A stretch of 10,873 bases of DNA from Podochytrium sp. JEL0797 (GCA_027596195.1 JADGJG010000922.1:1-10873); one strand, 5' to 3'. Counted from the stretch's first letter, positions 1 through 7,756 are shown. The notes: generated by a model not told the origin, from the letters alone. Translations and numbers: made by a program.

Positions 1-351
1 CCCCCCGCCCCCCTCCATGACAAAACACACATTTTGAGTAGCATAAAAACAACCATTGTCTGCCGTCTGATAATTTTTCAATATTATTTTGAAATAGATC
101 ACGCACCTGAATACCCTACATCAAAATCTGTGTTGGGTGAAACATGATTTCCGCGATCAGTTCAGATGAATGAATTGAATCGGTTATCTGCATTTTCTGT
201 CATTCGCAATAGTTTTCGCTTTTCAGCCACCCTTTCAAACTGGATACTGCAAGAATTATGAATTGGTTATTACGGATGTTTCTTGGAGTTCAACGCGATG
301 CACGCGTTCGTGCTTCTTCCTCACTTGCTTTGAAATGCAAACGGCAAAAAA
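1..351 (+). promoter_or_regulatory. 5' flank of the Yap-like bZIP gene
   Basis: No gene is visible here. The window opens with a C-rich run, followed by AT-rich sequence of the kind expected of a promoter and 5' leader. An in-frame TGA at 331-333 closes the reading frame just upstream of the ATG at 352, so the coding region cannot extend further left without an upstream intron. I found no clear CRE, AP-1 or TATA element. Confidence 0.4.
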
Positions 352-1611
352 ATGCTTCCTTCCTCCGGTGTGCCGTCCACCAAGCGACCCCTCGACACCC
401 CGCCTGACCCTGATCCCCTCTCTGGCCCCGGCCGCTCCAAACCAGGCCGCAAACCGTTGCCAGAGACTGAGGCCCCTGCCTCCTACCAGGTCGCACGCCA
501 GCGCGCAAACCAGCGTGCCTTCAGGTGACTCTTTCCCATCCTCCTCCTCCAACCTTCCCTCCTGACACCTCCCACCCAAAGAGAACGCAAAGCAAACGAA
601 CTCAAAACCCTCCAAGACGAAGTCCACGCACTGCGCCAACAACTCGCCAACCAAGAACCCGCACCTTCCACTCCTTCCTCCGATCCAACCCTCCTCGCCC
701 GCATTGCCGCCCTCGAATCCGAGAACCAGGCCCTCAAATCGTTTGCTTTTACATTCATGAAACAAGTGCCGCACTCTCTCGCTTCATCGGTTCCGTTTGC
801 TTCTGGGCCCGTGCCGCCTGTTTCGTTTGCCCCCGACCTGTCGCTCTATTCGCAACTGTTTACTCCATTCCCGGATACTTTCTTTGCTTCTGCAAATCCC
901 GCTGCATCAGCGCCACGTCTCAACTCCACAACCCCATCTCCGCCGCGGTATTCTTCCGCCTCCGATTCATCGCCACCACCTTCCATCGAATCAGATCCAT
1001 TCACGGCACTTCTGTTGCCCTCTTCTGCGGATGCTGTCCCGGCCGAAAAGGGGGTCACATCACAGCAACATCCACTGCTGAACCCCGTCGATCCGAAACA
1101 CCCCCCAAAACCGGAACCACACCAACCCGATGATTTCTCCGCCTTCCTCGATTTCACAACCTACCGCGACGATCCAAACACTATCAATGACGTAGACCCC
1201 TTCGATTTCCTTCACCCAACCACCACCACCATCACAACCGACCTCAACCTCGACTTCCTCCTCGCACAACCCACCACCACCACCACGCCACAGCGATTCC
1301 CACTCGCCCTCCACCTCCCGATCCCCGAATCAGCACGAACCCGCATCTGCGCGACCCACACCCTCCTCAAATCGATCCCGTCTCTCTACACAAGCCAAAC
1401 CGTCGATGAACTGTGTGACGCTTTTGCAACGTGTTCGATGCTCGGAATCGTGCCTGGAAGTGAGGGTGTGAGTGAAGGGGAGAAGGAACACGTGTTGAAG
1501 ATGGAAGAGTTGAAGGGGAAGGTCGTGTTGGAGTGTATTGGGAGTAAGGAGGATGGTGAGGCGGTGGGAAGGGTGTTGGGGGGGTGTCAGTCGGAGGGGC
1601 ATTGTGATTAA
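352..1611 (+). CDS. Yap1/Pap1-like bZIP transcription factor with C-terminal cysteine cluster (2 exons)
   Basis: Exons are 352-524 and 582-1611, giving 400 aa; the 57-nt intron splits the codon of Arg58. The start is the first ATG after an in-frame TGA at 331. The basic region (about 45-66, core RANQRAFRERK) and zipper (L68, L75, Gln82) match the fungal Yap/Pap1 class of nuclear activators. A second coiled-coil-like stretch (ALESENQALKSFAF, about 106-119) follows. The middle is Pro/Ser/Thr-rich with acidic-hydrophobic patches (DFSAFLDF, DPFDFL) between two poly-Thr runs, plausible activation segments. All six cysteines (314, 336, 342, 376, 393, 399) lie in the last 87 residues, like the redox-sensing C-terminal domain of Yap1/Pap1; oxidative-stress control is inferred. 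The usual invariant Asn of the basic region is Gln50, which is odd; Arg58 is kept. Confidence 0.85.
525..581 (+). other. Intron in the Yap-like bZIP gene
   Basis: A 57-nt intron with donor GTGACT, branch-like CTGAC at 562-566 and acceptor AAAG. Without splicing the frame meets TGA at 526. Splicing joins AG to A to restore Arg58 and gives the continuous basic region RAFRERKANEL, which is strong support for it. Confidence 0.85.
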
Positions 1612-1616
1612 ATAAA
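1611..1616 (+). terminator. Polyadenylation signal AATAAA overlapping the stop codon
   Basis: The string TAAATAAA places a consensus AATAAA directly on the stop codon of the upstream bZIP gene. That position is closer than usual, so the real signal may be a weaker AT-rich site just downstream. Confidence 0.35.
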
Positions 1617-2045
1617 AGAAGTAGTCAATTCGTGACGAGCGGCGGAAGGGCTGCGAGAGTCGGCTCTTTTTTTTTACAGAGGGGTTTTGCCAGAAAGTTT
1701 GGCAGGTATTTAGACAGGACCTTTCGAAAAATTAAAAAAAAGGAATACCTCTCTGTCATGATTCTGACTGGCCATGTGCAATACGTCCTCGGCGTGGCAC
1801 TACTTGAGGAAGGCAAAAAACGCGAGGGTGTCGAGGCCTTGAAGCAGGCCTATAGGAAATTGTTAGTTGAGGATCCGTCGAGCCCAGCCGTTTGGCACTG
1901 TCTCACGATGACAATGCACTACTGCGAAACGCAAGACGACCAACCCTTCTTCAAATCAGTGCAGACCAATCCGAACGCTCCCACGCTTCATCGTGTACTG
2001 GCATCGTCGGTTCGCCACGTCCTCTTCAACCGTGTGCCTAACCAT

Positions 2046-2380
2046 AAAGCCGCCGCAGACAAGTTCCGCAAGGCCATTTTGCTGTGCGACTCGTTGACTC
2101 CGAAAGAGCTCGAGGAGAAAATTGTCAACAACAAGCTCGAGTTTGCACCAGCAACTCTTGGGCCTCGCAATCTATTTCTCGGAGGAGGAAAAGTCCAGGC
2201 TCTTGGATCAGTTCCGCTAGAGCCAATCAGTGACAATGTTGTTCGCGATGGGCCTGCACGAGCGACAAACAGCCGAGTTGGACATCTTTCAGAAAATGAT
2301 GGTTCATGTACGTGGGCAGAAGTGTAATGGGTGTGGTGCTTGCAACACAATAAGCAAGATGGAAGTGAGACTCAAGAAGT
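2046..2380 (+). repeat. Internal duplication in the MYND relic, copy 1
   Basis: Begins AAAGCCGCCGCAGACAAGTT and ends at GTGAGACTCAAGAAGT. It pairs with 2396-2789. The copies start 350 bp apart and end 409 bp apart, so copy 1 has lost about 59 bp net. The loss lies around 2150, where the frame is also lost. Confidence 0.7.
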
Positions 2381-2395
2381 GCCGCGGAAAACCTA

Positions 2396-2789
2396 AAAGC
2401 CGCCGCGGCCCAGTTCCGCAAGGCCGTTGTCCTGTGCGACTCTTTGACTCCAAAAGAAATCGAGGAGAAAATTATTATCAACGACGCCCTCGACCTGGCT
2501 TCTGTCGAGGAATATTTTCTCAGGGTTAGATCGAAACTCTACCTCCAACTCCTGGGACTCGCCAACTATTTCTCGCATGAGGAGAAGTGCAGACTCTAGG
2601 TCAAACTCAATTTTGAGATTACAGCTACAAAAACTTTTGAGTCGAGCCGTTTTGTTTTGCCCGAGCGACAAAGGGCCGAGTACTTCATCGTTGAGGAAAG
2701 GATCCTCCGTATTCCCGGAAATGAGTGCAATGGGTGAGGTGTTCCATCCTTCAACGAGTCAAACGGGAAGGAAGTGAGACTCAAGAAGT
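2396..2789 (+). repeat. Internal duplication in the MYND relic, copy 2
   Basis: Begins AAAGCCGCCGCGGCCCAGTT. It reads in a single frame through FRKAVVLCDSLTPKEIEEK, LQLLGLANYFSHEEK and EVRLKKC apart from two stop codons. It retains the segment missing from copy 1 (SVEEYFLRVRSKLYL) and so shows the ancestral module. Confidence 0.7.
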
Positions 2790-3083
2790 GTCAGATATGT
2801 CTCCCGCAGTATTACTGCTCTACAGAGTGCCAACGCGATGCCTGGAAACGGGGCCACAAGCTCGTCTGCCGTGTCCCAGACAATCTCATAATTCGATCTC
2901 ATGCATGTTCATGGCCTTGCGAATCCCAAATATTCAGGAAGGAACGGAAAAGTGTACGAAGTTCAAGGACCCGCGGCTCCGAACACGGGTACTGAAGGAG
3001 ACGAAAGTGTGTCATATGCAATAGTGGGAAGTGGGAGGCAATCGAGAGCGACTATGCCAAGGCAAAGGAGTCTTGTGGAATAA

Positions 3084-3545
3084 TGTGAATAAATCGAATT
3101 TTTCGTCTCGTCGGATGGTTTTGTGAATGAGAATAAGCAAAATTTAGTGGGCGGAGCAACGTGGGTTGGACTAACTCAGGGATTATTAGGAAGGAGATTT
3201 TGTGGAATTGTGGGCAAAGAGAACTCATTTTCCTCTTCCGTGTTTCCTCTACAGCGCTTCATCGCGCCCGTTTGAGAAGTAGCGATTTCGAAGAACGCAA
3301 TCGAGGTATGTCTCTTGCGGCACCACTGAAGTCACAACCCGAAGATCGCGGATCACCCAAGCAGGGGGGGTATCACACCATCTCCACAGTCTCCCAGGCT
3401 CCTCCTGTCAAGTGGCACAAGGCTGGAAAAATTCAATTGGGAGATCCTTAGGAGATGATACCTTGGAAAAATCAAAAATCTCGCGACAAGCACCCCCAAT
3501 TGCCTTACCTCCCAGTCCCCTAATTTGAGCACCCTGTAATCGAGA
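3084..3545 (+). other. Spacer between the MYND relic and the bZIP array
   Basis: About 460 bp with no supported gene. An open frame at 3161-3451 lacks an ATG start, has no recognisable motif and is not repeated elsewhere in the window. The last part, with pyrimidine-rich stretches near 3490-3530, is the likely promoter and leader of the next gene. An in-frame TAA at 3537 bounds that gene on the left. Confidence 0.5.
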
Positions 3546-4565
3546 ATGGACGGATTACCCACCAAGTCGTACCCCATCAAGTCCCCTTCTCCACCACCCG
3601 ACGACGCCGAAAGCCACAAAGCCAAGAACCGCCTCGCCCAGCGCAAATTCCAGCAGCGACAGCGTGACCGGCTGCAGCATCTTGAAGTGCGTGTTGAGGA
3701 ACTCACGCGGCTGTGTGAAACCGTGAACGCTGTGATTCCATCACCCCTGGTCAACATATCGACTGCCGGATCGGAACAACACTCACAAGCCAACGCACAA
3801 GCCCGAGATCCCGAAGTTCCGATTCCGCTCTCCCTTCCTCAACACGCGTCATTTGCATATCACATGGGGCCAGCACCGAGTTCACAAGGCTTCTCGTCTT
3901 CCGTCCACACTCAGCTCCCTTCCTCCTCGGACTTCAGACAACCCCCCCTTCCCCGCGATGCGTATTCAGTTCCCCTCCCATACCCACCAGTCCCATATCG
4001 CTCTTATTCCATGCCATCCGTATCCACGACCTATTCGACACACTTGAACAACGAGGGTTCATCCCGCAATTACTCATATTCGGGAGCCACAGCCAACCCC
4101 GACCCGTATTACCAACCTTACCCCTCTTCATCGTCGTATATCCTTCCACCACCTACCCCTCATGCGTTCTTCCCCCCGTACGCTCCTCTACCAGCTCCTT
4201 TCCTCCCAGGAATCCAAACCATCGCACTACCTCCTACAAACCCACATTCGCAAACCACACACCCCACCACATGCACCTCCCCAATACCATCCTCCACCGC
4301 ACCCCTCAACTCCACGGATCCCCCCATCATCCCTGCTTCCGCGCGTCGCAAAATCTCAAACAAACTGGCACAGCGCAAGTCGCGGGAAAACAAGAAGCTG
4401 CGGATTGCGGAGTTGGAACGACGCGTGGAGGAGTTGACGCGCGTGTATGAGGGTGTGGTGGGGCGCGAGGAGAATTTGGGGGAGAAGGGTGTTGGACAGG
4501 GTGAGTTTGAGGAGAGGTGGGGGGATGAGGGGATGGAGGGATGTGGTGGCATTGGAGAGCCTTGA
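3546..4565 (+). CDS. Two-bZIP-domain transcription factor, array gene A1
   Basis: A 339-aa intronless gene; TAA at 3537 lies just upstream in frame, so ATG 3546 is the start. Domain 1 (about 25-60): NRLAQRKFQQRQRDRLQHLE with Asn28, Gln36 where bZIPs have invariant Arg, and zipper positions L46, L53, V60. Residues 61-265 are Pro/Ser/Tyr-rich and probably disordered (YPPVPYRSYSMPS). Domain 2 (about 267-311): NKLAQRKSRENKKLRIAELE with canonical Asn272 and Arg280 and zipper L290, L297, V304, L311. The two zippers are alike (LEVRVEELTR, LERRVEELTR), which suggests an internal duplication. The tail is Gly/Glu-rich. bZIPs bind DNA as dimers in the nucleus; target genes are unknown. It is the only A copy with both domains intact. 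Confidence 0.85.
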   Translation: MDGLPTKSYPIKSPSPPPDDAESHKAKNRLAQRKFQQRQRDRLQHLEVRVEELTRLCETVNAVIPSPLVNISTAGSEQHSQANAQARDPEVPIPLSLPQHASFAYHMGPAPSSQGFSSSVHTQLPSSSDFRQPPLPRDAYSVPLPYPPVPYRSYSMPSVSTTYSTHLNNEGSSRNYSYSGATANPDPYYQPYPSSSSYILPPPTPHAFFPPYAPLPAPFLPGIQTIALPPTNPHSQTTHPTTCTSPIPSSTAPLNSTDPPIIPASARRKISNKLAQRKSRENKKLRIAELERRVEELTRVYEGVVGREENLGEKGVGQGEFEERWGDEGMEGCGGIGEP

Positions 4566-4698
4566 TAAGCGCGGACTTTTGATTATAACTCGAAATTTGA
4601 AATATTCAGTGCACGTTAATCCCCTTTGTATATGTGTGTGCCGCCATTCTTTGTTGATCTTTGCAAGCTAATCTTATTAATTCTCTTTTGATTATGAT

Positions 4699-4720
4699 GA
4701 TGAGTTAGTGATGAGTTAGT
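4699..4720 (+). repeat. 11-bp direct repeat, two perfect copies
   Basis: GATGAGTTAGT occurs twice head to tail, immediately followed by CAC. It lies about 115 bp upstream of the A2 start. Each unit contains TGAGTTA, one base from the AP-1/Gcn4 core TGAGTCA, so it could be a doubled bZIP site. Confidence 0.6.
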
Positions 4721-4722
4721 CA
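4716..4722 (+). promoter_or_regulatory. Yap/AP-1-like site TTAGTCA
   Basis: TTAGTCA is a known variant target of fungal Yap-type bZIPs. It is formed at the right edge of the 11-bp repeat. Binding is inferred from sequence only. Confidence 0.3.
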
Positions 4723-4833
4723 CTTGAGGAAATTTTAGTGAACCTTTGCCATTCCATTGCGCCAAGATCTGCATCAAACTGGGAAAAAAAGAAGCCACCA
4801 GCCGAAAGTGATACTCTTCTGAAAATCACATAC

Positions 4834-5189
4834 ATGAACGGGCTATCCGATACGAGGCCAAGAGACGAGGAAAACCCGAAGCTCCCGGAAAGAGCACAAC
4901 AGACTCGACCGTTACGACCCACGACGCCCACAAAAAGGCAACTGAACATGCCAAAAACAGAGCCAACCAGGCCAAATTCCAGAGCAGGCAACGGGATCGA
5001 TTGTGGTTTCTCGAAAGGAGGGTGGAGGAGCTCAAGCAACAGTGTGCAAGCGCGGCAGCGGCGTCACTCCATCCCGGAGGAGCGGTCTCGTTAGAAGACT
5101 TGCATCCAATGCAAATACAACACGGGGCTCCGTTTTCTCAACCCGATGCCTCGATTCCTTTCGTTTCTTCAACGAGTGGTGATTACTAG
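4834..5189 (+). pseudogene. N-terminal bZIP half of broken array gene A2
   Basis: A paralogue of A1's 5' end. ATG 4834 starts MNGL (A1: MDGL), but the bZIP lies in a different frame, so a frameshift sits between about 4845 and 4920. The bZIP frame is open from 4812 and contains no ATG before the domain. That frame reads HAKNRANQAKFQSRQRDRLW with Gln again replacing the invariant Arg, zipper L-L-A and VEELKQQ. It ends at TAG 5187-5189. Downstream sequence continues in the same frame into the linker and second bZIP, so one stop codon separates the halves. No splice pair that clearly removes the TAG is visible; a weak GT at 5085 would give a 105-nt in-frame intron. Degeneration is the simplest reading. 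Confidence 0.7.
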
Positions 5190-5225
5190 ATCAATTTGGA
5201 TGCGACTGCCCATCGATTAGATCCA

Positions 5226-5756
5226 ATGAGCTCCTACCCCCTTCCACCAATCTACACACGGTTACAACTGACTTCCCTCTCCACGCCACCCTTGAACTCC
5301 CATTTCGACCCAGCCCAGACTTACTCAACGGAAACCATTTCCCCACTCCCATCTCTACTGTCCAACGAGTTCCACCTTCCACCACTATCCACAACCTCCA
5401 CATCTCTTCATGCCACTGCCAACCCGCGTTCCTTCACCTTCACAACCACACTCTCTCCTCTCCGACCCCCCTCCACCTTCCACCTACCCCTCCCGCTCCC
5501 ACCCTCGCCTACAGCCTATTCCTTAAGTGACACTCTCCGTCGGAGACCTGTATGGGAGACATCCCACCTCCCCGCCGCGGAACGCAAAAAAGTCTCGAAC
5601 CGCCTCGCGCAGCACAAGTCGCGCGAGAACAAGAAACAGCGTATCGCAGTTCTCGAGAAACGTGTGGTGGACTTGGAGGAGGTGTATCTTCGAGTTATGG
5701 AGGATCCTGTTGGTGGTGGGCGTGTGGAGGAGAGCGCTCAATGTCAGGCAGAGTAG
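5226..5756 (+). CDS. C-terminal bZIP half of array gene A2 (possibly still functional)
   Basis: First ATG in the frame after the TAG at 5187; it gives 176 aa. A Pro/Ser/Thr-rich N-terminus (about 1-115) precedes a bZIP: NRLAQHKSRENKKQRIAVLE, with canonical Asn125 and Arg133 and zipper L143, L150, V157. His130 replaces the Arg found at that place in A1 and A3 (CAC against CGC). The tail (EDPVGGGRVEESAQCQAE) is short. Its frame matches that of the N-terminal half, so it was once one A-type gene. It may survive as a one-domain bZIP protein or be part of a pseudogene. An intact 530-bp frame favours some constraint or recent breakage, but no start context or promoter proves expression. Confidence 0.5.
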   Translation: MSSYPLPPIYTRLQLTSLSTPPLNSHFDPAQTYSTETISPLPSLLSNEFHLPPLSTTSTSLHATANPRSFTFTTTLSPLRPPSTFHLPLPLPPSPTAYSLSDTLRRRPVWETSHLPAAERKKVSNRLAQHKSRENKKQRIAVLEKRVVDLEEVYLRVMEDPVGGGRVEESAQCQAE

Positions 5757-6051
5757 TGATTCGCAACGGTTTCGAGTTCAGCCTCCACAGGCCTTTGTCG
5801 AGTATGGTGATGGTGCTGGGGTTGAGAGTGTGCAGGATAAGTCGATTAGTAATTTACAGTAGTTATTGTAAAAGTGAAAACGAATTTGAAGCTGAGGGGG
5901 GTCATTCCACAGTTTGGTTTCCCTCACAAAAAAAGATATAATATGAAGGGGAGGGGAAGGGACAACAGGCGATAAGTCAAGGAATGAAAAATCTTGGTGC
6001 CAATTTCTGAAACGATTTGGAACAATTTTGAGTGCTCCAAGTGAATTTCGT

Positions 6052-6106
6052 ACGTAATTGAGGAAAAGTTATGTAATTAAGCAATGTAGTCATTGGGAAA
6101 TGAAAT
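6052..6106 (+). repeat. Conserved 55-bp upstream element, copy 1 (B1)
   Basis: Matches 7751-7805 upstream of B2 at 52 of 55 positions. It includes ACGTAATT and TTATGTAATTAAG, both resembling half sites for fungal bZIPs. The flanks are more divergent, so the block may be constrained or may just mark the duplication. Confidence 0.65.
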
Positions 6107-6125
6107 ATATTTATTAGTTTGTTTG

Positions 6126-6133
6126 TGACGTAA
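6126..6133 (+). promoter_or_regulatory. CRE/ATF-like site TGACGTAA upstream of B1
   Basis: One base from the palindromic CRE. It lies 58 bp before the B1 start codon, close to the 57-bp spacing of the perfect CRE in front of B3. Confidence 0.45.
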
Positions 6134-6191
6134 TGAGTTCGGAAAGAAAAATCGTGGTTTTCTGCAACCCTCCGGCTTGACCTCCCAGCAC

Positions 6192-7216
6192 ATGAGTCAG
6201 CATCGTCAGCATCGTCAGCAATCATATCCTGGATCAGCATGTCCACAAGACCCACAGCGTCCTCCCATCACAGGAGCAGCTGAGGAGGAACATCGGCCGT
6301 TCTCATTTTCCCCGGCAGTGTACTCCCAACACCAGCAACACCAATACGAGTACCCGCCTCATCACTCCTATCCACCTCCAATGAATCCTAACTGGAATCA
6401 CTACTCCCAACGGCCCCCAATGGACCCGATGACCAATCAACAACAGTGGCAACCACAGCAATTTCAACCGCCACCAAACTTGCAGCAACAGCCGTATTCC
6501 AATTTCGAAGGCCATCAGCAGCAATACTATCCTCTGAGTGGATACATCCCTCAGCCTTTGGCGCATGACCAGCCATTCCGCTCCTGGCACGAGTCCGCCC
6601 CAGCTACGCGAGGATATCGACCAATGTCGGACACGGACGAGAAGAGTCGGAGAAATCGAGAGGCCCAGCGGCAGCATCAAATGCGAAAGAAGAAGAAGAT
6701 TGAGAACCTTCAGGTAATTTGTTTTGATCTTTCCTTTCATTCTTTTCACATCCTAATTTTGCAACAACCTTCTAGGAACAAGTTGAACACCTAACGAAAC
6801 GGATTGCACAACGGAGTCTAACTGCATCTCATTCAATTCTCGCTTCTCCTCTTGATTCGTCGCCGCCAAGCAACCCCATGAGCCTCGCGAACCTCGTTGA
6901 CCCAGAAGACAAGGAAGAATCACAAAGCGGGTCTCAGTACGGCCCCCGAAAGCGAATCATGACGGCCTCCACAAGTTCTTCCGTATCTGATGTTGAAGAA
7001 ACTGCGGATATCGAGTCTGCTGAAGATGCAGCACGCAAGGCGGCCCTTCTCGAAGGATTATCCCCAGATGAACGTAGGAAGGTGCAGAATCGGGAAGCGC
7101 AACGGAAGTCGCGTGCGAACCGCGAGAAGCAGATTGAACGTTTGGAGGCGCAGGTTCGCGCGTTGGCGACTGAGTATAATTCTCTGCTGGATCAGGAAGG
7201 AAGCTCATCAATATAA
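6192..7216 (+). CDS. Two-bZIP-domain transcription factor, array gene B1 (2 exons)
   Basis: Exons are 6192-6713 and 6776-7216; 320 aa. ATG 6192 is aligned in all four B copies. Residues 1-140 are rich in Gln, Pro, Tyr and His (HRQHRQQSY). Domain 1 (153-187): NREAQRQHQMRKKKKIENLQ, then EQVEHLTKR after the intron; Asn155 is kept, the invariant Arg is Gln163, and zipper positions are L173, L180. A Ser/Asp/Glu-rich linker (MSLANLVDPEDKEE, STSSSVSDVEE) follows. Domain 2 (274-312): NREAQRKSRANREKQIERLE with canonical Asn279 and Arg287 and zipper L297, L304, L311. It ends SSSI. AATAAA at 7291 is a plausible poly(A) signal. The likely role is a nuclear DNA-binding regulator that may bind its own array; targets are unknown. 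Confidence 0.85.
6193..6199 (+). promoter_or_regulatory. AP-1/Gcn4 core TGAGTCA on the B1 start codon
   Basis: The palindromic core overlaps ATG-AGT-CAG (Met-Ser-Gln) and is followed by GCA, giving TGAGTCAGCA, which also resembles a Maf half site. It is identical in the other three B copies. Confidence 0.4.
6714..6775 (+). other. B1 intron
   Basis: A 62-nt intron with donor GTAATT, branch-like CTAAT at 6753-6757 and acceptor TTCTAG. It sits between codons just after the first zipper leucine of domain 1. Splicing joins IENLQ to EQVEHL, and B2 and B3 have introns at the same place. It contains no in-frame stop, so retained reading would end shortly after it, at 6794. Confidence 0.85.
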
Positions 7217-7290
7217 ACGCACGTTGGAATTGTGAAAAAGATCCTCTATAGATTTGGCGTGATGGTTTGAAATTGAGTTCACCGGAAGAA

Positions 7291-7296
7291 AATAAA
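7291..7296 (+). terminator. AATAAA poly(A) signal for B1
   Basis: A consensus hexamer 75 bp after the B1 stop, in AT-rich sequence. It is not conserved after B2. Confidence 0.4.
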
Positions 7297-7350
7297 ACAT
7301 TCGCTCTTTCGCATCAAAAACATTATATGTTTTAGCTTGTTCTTAAATGA

Positions 7351-7713
7351 GAATCATCGGCAACTGAATCAGATATATGTTCATTCTTCGCACTTGTGAA
7401 GCAGAGGCCTGTCCCATCAAACCACACACAACTCTCCTCACACCACTACCAACCCCCCTCCAACCCGCCCACCTCCCATCAATCACTCACACTCACAGCC
7501 TCGCTTACACCCACTTCTCCTCCCAGACACGAGTTCTGCTGCAGACCTGGCTGGGAGTTATCCCACCTCCACTCCGCGGAAAGCAAAAGAGTCTCAAACC
7601 GTCTCGCGCAGCGCAAGTCGCGCGAGAACAAGAAACAGCGTATCGCAGTTCTCGAGACGAGAGTGGTGGAGTTGGAGGAGTTATATCGTCGAGTTTGTGG
7701 AGGAGAGCGTTGA
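7351..7713 (+). pseudogene. Truncated A-type gene A3 (C-terminal bZIP only)
   Basis: The frame opens after TGA at 7348 and has no ATG before the domain. The 5' part (PSNHTQLSSHHYQPPSNPP) is low-complexity. From about 7540 it matches A2: NRLAQRKSRENKKQRIAVLE with canonical Asn and Arg and zipper LETRVVELEELYRRV. A deletion near the 3' end moves the stop, so it ends VCGGER. There is no counterpart of the N-terminal bZIP or the A start. Without an ATG it is probably dead, unless an upstream exon supplies a start. Confidence 0.7.
7393..7423 (+). repeat. 31-bp junction repeat, copy 1
   Basis: Matches 9043-9073 at 27 of 31 positions, with all four differences transitions (shared core CTTGTGAAGC, GAGGCCTG). 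It marks the boundary between the 3' flank of a B gene and the remains of the next A gene. Confidence 0.65.
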
Positions 7714-7748
7714 ATGTCAATAATTCGATTTTGAGTGCTTTAAATCTC

Positions 7749-7756
7749 TGACGTAA
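7749..7756 (+). promoter_or_regulatory. CRE/ATF-like site TGACGTAA upstream of B2 (distal)
   Basis: Overlaps the start of the 55-bp conserved block. The B1 counterpart is GTACGTAA, so only the ACGTAA half is shared. Confidence 0.35.

Larger units (their letters stand above)
1758..3083 (+). pseudogene. Decayed MYND-type zinc-finger protein gene with internal duplication
   Basis: The 5' part encodes a helical, TPR-like stretch (LGVALLEEGKKREGVEALKQ) followed by a module (FRKAILLCDSLTPKELEEK) that occurs twice. Copy 1 has lost about 59 bp, changes frame and carries the first finger half (CNGCGAC). Copy 2 has TAG at 2597-2599, and TGA at 2735-2737 where the second zinc-binding Cys should be. It then keeps the second half of the MYND finger: KKCQICLPQYYCSTECQ, then WKRGHKLVC. 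A frameshift near 2890 precedes a tail (GLANPKYSGRNGKVYEV) that resembles a motif often found near MYND fingers; that likeness is from general knowledge. MYND domains bind protein partners. With two stops and at least two frame changes, no full-length product is possible. The true 5' end is unclear; 1758 is only the first ATG in the open frame. Confidence 0.8.
4566..4833 (+). promoter_or_regulatory. Spacer between A1 and A2; A2 promoter region
   Basis: AT-rich, with no gene. It holds a perfect 11-bp tandem repeat and a Yap-like site (listed separately). I saw no AATAAA for A1; AT-rich sequence around 4600-4690 could serve as its 3' end. Confidence 0.4.
5757..6191 (+). promoter_or_regulatory. 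A2-B1 intergenic region, B1 promoter
   Basis: No gene of its own. From about 6025 it matches the region upstream of B2, starting at ATTTTGAGTGCT, including a 55-bp block listed separately. It carries TGACGTAA at 6126 and an AT-rich TATA-like stretch near 6103-6118. The stretch at 5940-5970 is purine-rich. Confidence 0.45.

Noticed and set aside
256..774. Long minus-strand open frame opposite the first bZIP gene
   Set aside because: It mirrors C-rich coding sequence and runs across a supported intron; no motif or low-complexity-free domain is visible.
1217..1290. ACC-rich tandem repeats as a microsatellite or CRISPR-like array
   Set aside because: They are codon runs for poly-Thr inside the coding frame of the Yap-like gene, with no regular spacers.
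3161..3451. 96-codon open frame in the spacer before A1
   Set aside because: It starts at a non-ATG codon, has no family resemblance, and occupies the likely promoter of A1.
5085..5189. Possible in-frame 105-nt intron removing the A2 stop codon
   Set aside because: Donor GTCTCG is poor, no convincing branch site is visible, and the 5' frameshift in A2 would still break the gene.
5552..5941. Open +1 frame in A2 with a similar frame in A3 (both read RAAQVAREQETAYRSSR)
   Set aside because: The shared peptide is an out-of-frame reading of the conserved bZIP codons and neither frame has an independent motif, so I treat it as a shadow and not an overprinted gene.
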